64,000 bases of DNA, taken from NCBI RefSeq assembly GCF_000014885.1, contig NC_011566.1:1736001-1800000 (forward strand), read 5' to 3'. Below the pieces are notes generated by a model. It saw only the letters and a list, made by a program, of their open reading frames with translations, ran no database searches and was not told the origin of the DNA. The position numbers and the translations under genes are program-made. The stretch is from Shewanella piezotolerans WP3 (GTDB lineage: Bacteria; Pseudomonadota; Gammaproteobacteria; Enterobacterales; Shewanellaceae). Position 1 is the first letter of the stretch. Every line of letters starts with the position of its first letter. Below are positions 61,795-64,000 of this stretch, piece by piece.

Positions 61795-62571
61795 TTACCA
61801 CTTGCGCTTAGGCTGAAATAGCACGTCAATATCGTCTTCATCCTCTTTTGCTGCTGGTACTTGAGGTTGAGCCATTTTCTGTGCGCCCATGATTTCATCG
61901 AGCATGGTCTTAGCTTCATCTACTTTCTTGGCAATGAAAGGGTCGTTTGGTGTTTGAGCTTTTATGGTGTGCAAGGTTGATAACGCTTTAGTTACCATTT
62001 GCTTTGCAGAGCCATATTGTTTCATAAAGCAAGCTGCTCTGCCTCTAGCAAGCATAGAGTCCACATTAATTCGTAGTTGTAGGCTATCGATTCGTAGCTC
62101 TTCCTGGGCAAAGGTGCTGGGCTCGACTCTGGCTTTATTGTGCTCAGCCCTTAGTATCGCTTTCATCTTTTTGAGTGTTTGGACTAAGGTGAGCACTTGT
62201 CTATCATTGTCTGGTAGTCTGAACATCTCAATGGCAGGCGCTGACTTTGGCGCATTGTTCAATGTTTCTATTTGCGCGCGTAAATCAAATAAGCGACGTT
62301 CATAGTCATTTTGTTGCGCTGGAGATAAGGAAGCGGCGATAACGAGCGCTTCTTCAATTCTTTTATACAGTATTAATACTATGTTACTAGAGCAAGGGAT
62401 AAGCCCTGTGTTTGAAAGCACGCCTTCGGTCTCATCAATGATCGCTCTTTGTCGAGCAAGCTCTGTGCGTCTTTCAGCTTCAACACGAGCTTTTTGCTGT
62501 TGAATGATGCTAATGCCGATAATAAGTAGTAGCAATACACCGATCAAAACAAAGACGGAAACGATTATCAT
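61795..62571 (-). CDS. Membrane-anchored protein of unknown function
   Basis: A 258-residue protein with one N-terminal membrane helix (MIIVSVFVLIGVLLLLIIGIS) followed by a charged, coiled-coil-like stretch (QQKARVEAERRTELARQRA) and a mainly helical cytoplasmic part with one notable pair of Cys (GLIPCSSN and RAACFMKQYG). It ends in an acidic segment (AKEDEDDIDVLFQPKRKW). I do not recognise a family. It faces cysB divergently across 227 bases. Confidence 0.8.
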   Translation of the reverse strand: MIIVSVFVLIGVLLLLIIGISIIQQQKARVEAERRTELARQRAIIDETEGVLSNTGLIPCSSNIVLILYKRIEEALVIAASLSPAQQNDYERRLFDLRAQIETLNNAPKSAPAIEMFRLPDNDRQVLTLVQTLKKMKAILRAEHNKARVEPSTFAQEELRIDSLQLRINVDSMLARGRAACFMKQYGSAKQMVTKALSTLHTIKAQTPNDPFIAKKVDEAKTMLDEIMGAQKMAQPQVPAAKEDEDDIDVLFQPKRKW

Positions 62572-62798
62572 AAAGGGTCCAGATATTTTTTAATGCTTTT
62601 AATGCTACTATAAATCAACATTCTAGGATAGTAATCTTCATCATGGTTTGATGATTATCAGTTCGCACAGCTTGACAATTGTGCTATATTCCATTTGATA
62701 TAATTATTTCTCTATACTATAACGAATAATTATACTTAAAAGCGTCATTGCTTAATCTATTTACAGATCTATAAGCCTACCAAAGAGAAGGACTAAAG

Positions 62799-63773
62799 AT
62801 GAAGTTGCAGCAACTTAGATATATTGCAGAGGTGGTTAACCATAACCTCAACGTTTCTGCGACCGCAGAGAACCTCTATACTTCTCAACCCGGTATTAGT
62901 AAACAAGTGCGTATGCTTGAAGATGAGCTCGGTATCCAGATCTTTGGGCGTAGCGGTAAACATCTTACCCACGTAACTCCAGCGGGTCTGCAAGTGATTA
63001 GTATTGCAAATGACATTTTAGGTAAAGTAGAAAGTATTAAAAAAGTGGCGGAAGAGTACACTAAGCCCGATCAAGGTGAACTCAACATTGCAACGACTGA
63101 TACGCAAGCACGTTATGCACTGCCGCATATTATTCAAGGTTTTATTGACCGCTACCCTAAAGTTAATTTGCATATGCATCAGGGCACGCCATCGCAAATT
63201 AGTGAGTTAGCAGCCCGTGGCGATGCTGACTTTGCTATTGCAACTGAGGCTATGCACCTTTATAACGACTTAATTATGTTGCCGTGTTACCACTGGAACC
63301 GCTCTATTGTGGTAACTCGAGACCATCCACTGGCCTCCCGAAGCCATATCAGCATTGAGGATCTTGGTCGCTTCCCATTAGTCACTTATGTGTTTGGTTT
63401 TGATCGCGCCTCAGAGATTGAAAAATCATTTAATCGAGCAGGGTTAGAGCCAAGAGTGGTATTTAGTGCAACGAGTGCAGACGTGCTGAAAACCTACGTT
63501 AGACTTGGTCTTGGTGTCGGTGTTATCGCCTCAATGGCAATCGATGAGCATATGGATAAAGATTTGGTTGCTATTGATGCCAGCCATCTGTTTGCACACA
63601 GCACCACTAAGATCGGTTTCAGAAAGGGCAATTTCTTAAGAACTTACATGTATGATTTCATCGAAAACTTTGCACCACATCTGACTCGCACGGTTGTCGA
63701 AAAAGCGGTTGCGTTAAGAGATGCTCAACAAATTGAAGCGATGTTTGAAGATATTCAATTGCCCGTTAGGTAG
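62799..63773 (+). CDS. cysB: LysR-type regulator CysB
   Basis: A 324-residue LysR-family activator of sulfate assimilation and cysteine synthesis genes, with N-acetylserine or O-acetylserine-derived inducer. The winged helix-turn-helix (MKLQQLRYIAEVVNHNLNVS, TSQPGISKQVRMLEDELG) is followed by the effector domain with TTDTQARYALPHIIQGF and MHQGTPSQISELAARGDADFAI. AGAAGGAC lies upstream of the ATG. The length and N-terminus fit CysB; the paralogue Cbl is the alternative. Confidence 0.94.
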   Translation: MKLQQLRYIAEVVNHNLNVSATAENLYTSQPGISKQVRMLEDELGIQIFGRSGKHLTHVTPAGLQVISIANDILGKVESIKKVAEEYTKPDQGELNIATTDTQARYALPHIIQGFIDRYPKVNLHMHQGTPSQISELAARGDADFAIATEAMHLYNDLIMLPCYHWNRSIVVTRDHPLASRSHISIEDLGRFPLVTYVFGFDRASEIEKSFNRAGLEPRVVFSATSADVLKTYVRLGLGVGVIASMAIDEHMDKDLVAIDASHLFAHSTTKIGFRKGNFLRTYMYDFIENFAPHLTRTVVEKAVALRDAQQIEAMFEDIQLPVR

Positions 63774-63791
63774 TCGTTATTAACTGGCAAT

Positions 63792-63821
63792 AAAAAAACC
63801 TCGCTAATGCGAGGTTTTTTT
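63792..63821. terminator. Bidirectional terminator between cysB and sdaA
   Basis: AAAAAAACCTCGC / GCGAGGTTTTTTT over loop TAAT between convergent genes. Confidence 0.88.
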
Positions 63822-63840
63822 ATGGAAAACTATAGAGTGT

Positions 63841-64000
63841 TTAACACTCTACGATATTCACAGCCAAACCGCCTTTTGCAGTTTCCTTATATTTACTACG
63901 CATATCTTTACCGGTATCCATCATGGTCTTGATGACTTTATCTAAAGACACCTTATGGTTACCGTCGCCGCGCATAGCCATACGTGAAGCGTTAATCGCT
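63841..64000 (-). CDS. sdaA: L-serine dehydratase, C-terminal part
   Basis: The last 52 codons of a gene whose start lies beyond the window. The reading frame ends MDTGKDMRSKYKETAKGGLA followed by VNIVEC and stop, and includes ASRMAMRGDGNHKVSLDKVI, the conserved C-terminus of the iron-sulfur L-serine dehydratases that deaminate serine to pyruvate. The final Cys is typical. The exact paralogue (sdaA or sdaB) cannot be told from this fragment. Confidence 0.88.
   Translation of the reverse strand, partial: AINASRMAMRGDGNHKVSLDKVIKTMMDTGKDMRSKYKETAKGGLAVNIVEC

Overview
The window looks like a chromosomal segment of a marine Shewanella-type gammaproteobacterium (Alteromonadales). The evidence is the gene content and order (tgt-yajC-secDF; suhB-trmJ-cysE-iscRSUA-hscBA-fdx-iscX-ndk; apt-dnaX-ybaB ... 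recR-htpG-cnoX-adk-hemH-gsk), the moderate GC content, small non-coding mobile elements whose ends start ATACCAAT, and a large TonB-dependent receptor. Most genes are conserved housekeeping genes. No rRNA, tRNA, CRISPR array, prophage or transposase gene was seen.

Layout. 1-4.9 kb: queuosine tRNA modification (queA end, tgt) followed by the Sec accessory genes yajC-secD-secF. 5.1-9.7 kb: small genes (DUF2007, rhodanese, a siroheme-synthase N-domain protein, YaeQ, YecH, PsiE), a 313-bp MITE-like element, then suhB. 9.8-18.7 kb: trmJ, cysE, and the complete isc iron-sulfur operon with tandem IscR operators, interrupted by a terminator-like hairpin between hscB and hscA and by a MITE before iscX; then a 56-codon gene with CRP and FNR boxes, and ndk. 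18.7-22.9 kb: a long gene-free stretch leading to a TonB-dependent receptor. 23-26.9 kb: a DksA/TraR-like gene, dusC, and an hvfABC/bufferin-type RiPP cluster whose precursor has twelve EGKCG motifs. 27-31.8 kb: a 39-codon gene with a perfect FNR box and its own terminator, ybaN, apt, dnaX (with an A9 slippage site) and ybaB.

31.9-44.3 kb is an accessory block between ybaB and recR, which are neighbours in E. coli. It begins with a 427-bp MITE and carries an anaerobic sulfatase-maturating enzyme, a NarL-type two-component system, a Ser-type sulfatase, a six-gene MoxR/DUF58/VWA/Bat operon and a small secreted protein. Three promoters in the block (maturase, sulfatase, secreted protein) share a 7-2-7 palindrome, consensus YTAGGAA-NN-KTCCYAG, each exactly 38 bp from a -10-like hexamer. 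This looks like an undescribed local regulon of the NarL-type regulator and is the most interesting finding here.

44.4-64 kb: recR, htpG (sigma-32 promoter), cnoX, adk (a MITE begins on its stop codon), hemH, gsk, an acetyltransferase, a dicarboxylate symporter, a large Ig-like lipoprotein, astB, topA, the second 427-bp MITE copy, an unknown membrane-anchored protein, cysB, and the 3' end of an L-serine dehydratase gene.
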